DNA from: an uncultured Muribaculaceae bacterium
GTDB lineage: Bacteria > Bacteroidota > Bacteroidia > Bacteroidales > Muribaculaceae
Length of the DNA: 33,570 nt
Reading direction: 5' to 3'
Assembly: GCA_910587925.1 (NCBI GenBank)
Contig: CAJUOC010000029.1
Location: forward strand, 1 to 33,570
This document shows positions 31,986-33,570 of this stretch, in pieces (positions within the stretch are counted from its first letter, which is position 1; each line of letters starts with the position of its first letter). Made by a program: the position numbers and the translations under genes. Under the pieces are notes generated by a model, which searched no databases, was not told the DNA's origin, and was given only the letters and a program-made list of their open reading frames with translations.

Positions 31986-32044
31986 CGGTCGACAAGTTTT
32001 GAGCTCACACCACCTGTCAAGCATCACAAACATACTTTTCGACC

Positions 32045-33570
32045 ATGAAAAAAATCCTACTCTTATTTTCCTTAATCTTTGCCGCCGTGACCGCTATGGC
32101 CCAGGCAATAGACAATCTTCCGATTGATAAATTCGGCTATCCCCGCGACGCCGCCTGGGAAAGCCCCGTCACCAAAGTGCACTATCTCATGCAGGGCATC
32201 TATGATGATTCCGACGGAGTGCGCCTGTGTCTTGTCCACAACCAACGCAAGTGCTATGGCGTGGTCGCCGATGCCGGCGACATGGAGCTGGCCAAGGTAG
32301 TCGTGACTTGGGTGGAGCCCGACAAGCTATGGTGGACCGACCCTGAAAATCCTGTCATCCTTGAGGTTTACGGCCGTGATACCCCGTATACATCCGTAGA
32401 AGACCTGGCCGATGAGGCCACCCGCGGCGTAAAAATCGGCGAAGTCACCTCTCCCGGTACAGTGATAGAAGTGACAGGCGGATACTCCTATGTCGGGCTG
32501 TGCAAGTCGATGATTGATCCCAAGGACGATTGGGAAGCCGAGCTCACCGCCATCGAGTTTTACTGGTCATCGTCCAAGGAGGCCATGGAAGACATCACAG
32601 TCACCAATGCTGCCGGTATTCAGCTGAGCGAGAGCGCCAAATATGCCGTGATAGGCACAGAGACATACGTCATCTCCAGCGCCACGCCCGATGTGACTTT
32701 CACATGGTCGATGGGCAGCCAGAGCGGCAAGGGCGTTGGCTCGGCCTACGTGACCGTATCCGAGCCGGGTGTGCTCAATATCTCGGCCGAGAAAGACGGC
32801 TTTATCTCCCGCGAGCGCACCGTAGAGTTTGCCGCCGGCAAGGTCATCAAGTCGATATACGACGCCTGGGAAGCCTATCCCATGCCCGATGCCAAAGAAC
32901 AGAATTGCGGCGTGGCCTTCCCGGTCGATTTTGACGCTACTGTGGTTTATGCGGCAGATATCCCCGCGGGTGCTGTGGTAATCATTTACGACGGTACCGA
33001 TTTCTCGCGCATCTACTGGCCTATGGGCAAGGTCGACCTCGCCCCCGGCGACGTGATTGCCAAGGGATGGTATGCCACTTTCGGCATGAACCATGCATGG
33101 AAGAACTTTTTGCCCGTGTCGCCCTTCACAGTGGCTTCGCACGATGGTGAGATACCCGCTCCCGTGGTGATAGGCAGCGAGGAGGCTTTGCAGGCTGTCG
33201 AGCCGGGCACGCCGGTAGTGGTCAAGGGTGTGATCCTGTCGGGCCCGACATCCTCCGAGTTTTACGATGGCGATGAAGCATTCAAGCAGATTCAGACCAA
33301 AAACAGTCCCGTGGCGCTGGTCAACGCATTTGGCATCGCGTCGGTCGACTCGGCCCGCTACGATGTATACGGCGTGATGGACTTCTACGGCTACAAGCGT
33401 ACCAACGCTCCCGCGGTCGGCCCCATCGATGCTGATTTCAGCCATCGCCGCTGGCGCGTGGCCGTGACAGAGTTTGAGGTGTGGAAACCGACCTCGCCCC
33501 GCCCCGTCTTCGCCCTGGCCAATGACTCGGAGGTCGACTCGGGCGAGCCCATCGTCATCACTTGCCAGGA
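32045..33570 (+). CDS. Secreted surface-type protein, truncated by the window end
   Basis: The frame is open from ATG 32045 to the window edge, at least 508 aa, so this is the N-terminal part of a larger protein. A clear signal peptide ends MAQA (residues 1-20, MKKILLLFSLIFAAVTAMAQ). No lipobox is seen. A region near residues 180-265 (NAAGIQLSESAKYAVIG, VTFTWSMGSQSGKG, GVLNISAEKDGF) looks like a chitobiase/hexosaminidase C-terminal-type beta domain. Another appears to begin at the very end (PRPVFALANDSEVDSGEPIVIT). The start has no catalytic motif I recognise. It could be a cell-surface or type-9-secreted multidomain protein; the C-terminus is needed to tell. Expression may depend on the poly-G promoter upstream. 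Confidence 0.75.
   Translation, partial: MKKILLLFSLIFAAVTAMAQAIDNLPIDKFGYPRDAAWESPVTKVHYLMQGIYDDSDGVRLCLVHNQRKCYGVVADAGDMELAKVVVTWVEPDKLWWTDPENPVILEVYGRDTPYTSVEDLADEATRGVKIGEVTSPGTVIEVTGGYSYVGLCKSMIDPKDDWEAELTAIEFYWSSSKEAMEDITVTNAAGIQLSESAKYAVIGTETYVISSATPDVTFTWSMGSQSGKGVGSAYVTVSEPGVLNISAEKDGFISRERTVEFAAGKVIKSIYDAWEAYPMPDAKEQNCGVAFPVDFDATVVYAADIPAGAVVIIYDGTDFSRIYWPMGKVDLAPGDVIAKGWYATFGMNHAWKNFLPVSPFTVASHDGEIPAPVVIGSEEALQAVEPGTPVVVKGVILSGPTSSEFYDGDEAFKQIQTKNSPVALVNAFGIASVDSARYDVYGVMDFYGYKRTNAPAVGPIDADFSHRRWRVAVTEFEVWKPTSPRPVFALANDSEVDSGEPIVITCQ

Noticed and set aside
1..33570. tRNA, rRNA, CRISPR arrays, insertion sequences
   Set aside because: No cloverleaf with conserved TTCGA arm, no regularly spaced spacers, and no transposase or integrase coding region was found by reading.

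Overview
The window looks like a chromosome segment of a GC-rich member of the Bacteroidales, most likely Muribaculaceae-like. This is judged from protein content and promoter style; no database search was possible. Supporting signs are Bacteroidetes-type promoters (TAnnTTTG at -7, sometimes TTTG/TTG about 20 bp upstream), no evident Shine-Dalgarno sequences, many lipoproteins with acidic residues after the lipobox Cys, and Bacteroidetes-type families (PepSY-like lipoprotein, DUF5106, FISUMP lipoprotein, PA14-containing GH31, small XRE protein). No rRNA, tRNA, CRISPR array or transposase was seen.

Layout. 1-2700 (+): the terminator of an upstream gene, htpG, and a small PepSY-like lipoprotein. 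2695-8154 (-): a tightly packed six-gene operon, in transcription order DUF5106/thioredoxin-like protein, mnmA, bifunctional-nuclease/UVR protein, nucleoside-type MFS transporter, rsmE and kdsA. 8239-9288 (+): a choloylglycine-hydrolase-family (BSH/PVA-like) enzyme. It faces a secreted metallophosphoesterase/beta-propeller protein (9458-11281, -) across a symmetric array of 21-bp and 7-bp repeats. 11358-15303 (-): a second overlapping operon of AGCS symporter, lgt, BASS-family transporter and Crp/Fnr regulator, preceded by an ECF-type sigma factor (15352-15942, -).

15943-16509 has no protein gene but contains a candidate structured RNA of about 200 nt drawn out as one long irregular hairpin, followed by a tiny XRE-type regulator. 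16860-19528 (+) is a visibly more AT-rich cassette of one Ig-like secreted protein and two lipoproteins, probably acquired or fast-evolving. 19879-22616 (+) is core metabolism: rplS, then a pta-ackA acetate operon.

22844-30488 (+) is a three-enzyme carbohydrate operon (GH31 with PA14, GH2, GH3). Its composition fits removal of xylose, galactose and glucose from xyloglucan oligosaccharides. Three copies of a GTTAACA-nnn-GGTACC-like motif lie upstream of a promoter without a good -33 box. 30615-31847 (+) is a membrane protein / ECF sigma / membrane protein cassette. The window ends inside a secreted surface-type protein (from 32045) whose promoter region contains a run of ten G, a candidate for length-dependent expression switching.

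The most interesting unexplained elements are the long-hairpin RNA near 16.3 kb, the symmetric repeat array at 9.3-9.46 kb, the triplicated motif at 22.7 kb and the poly-G promoter at 31.95 kb.
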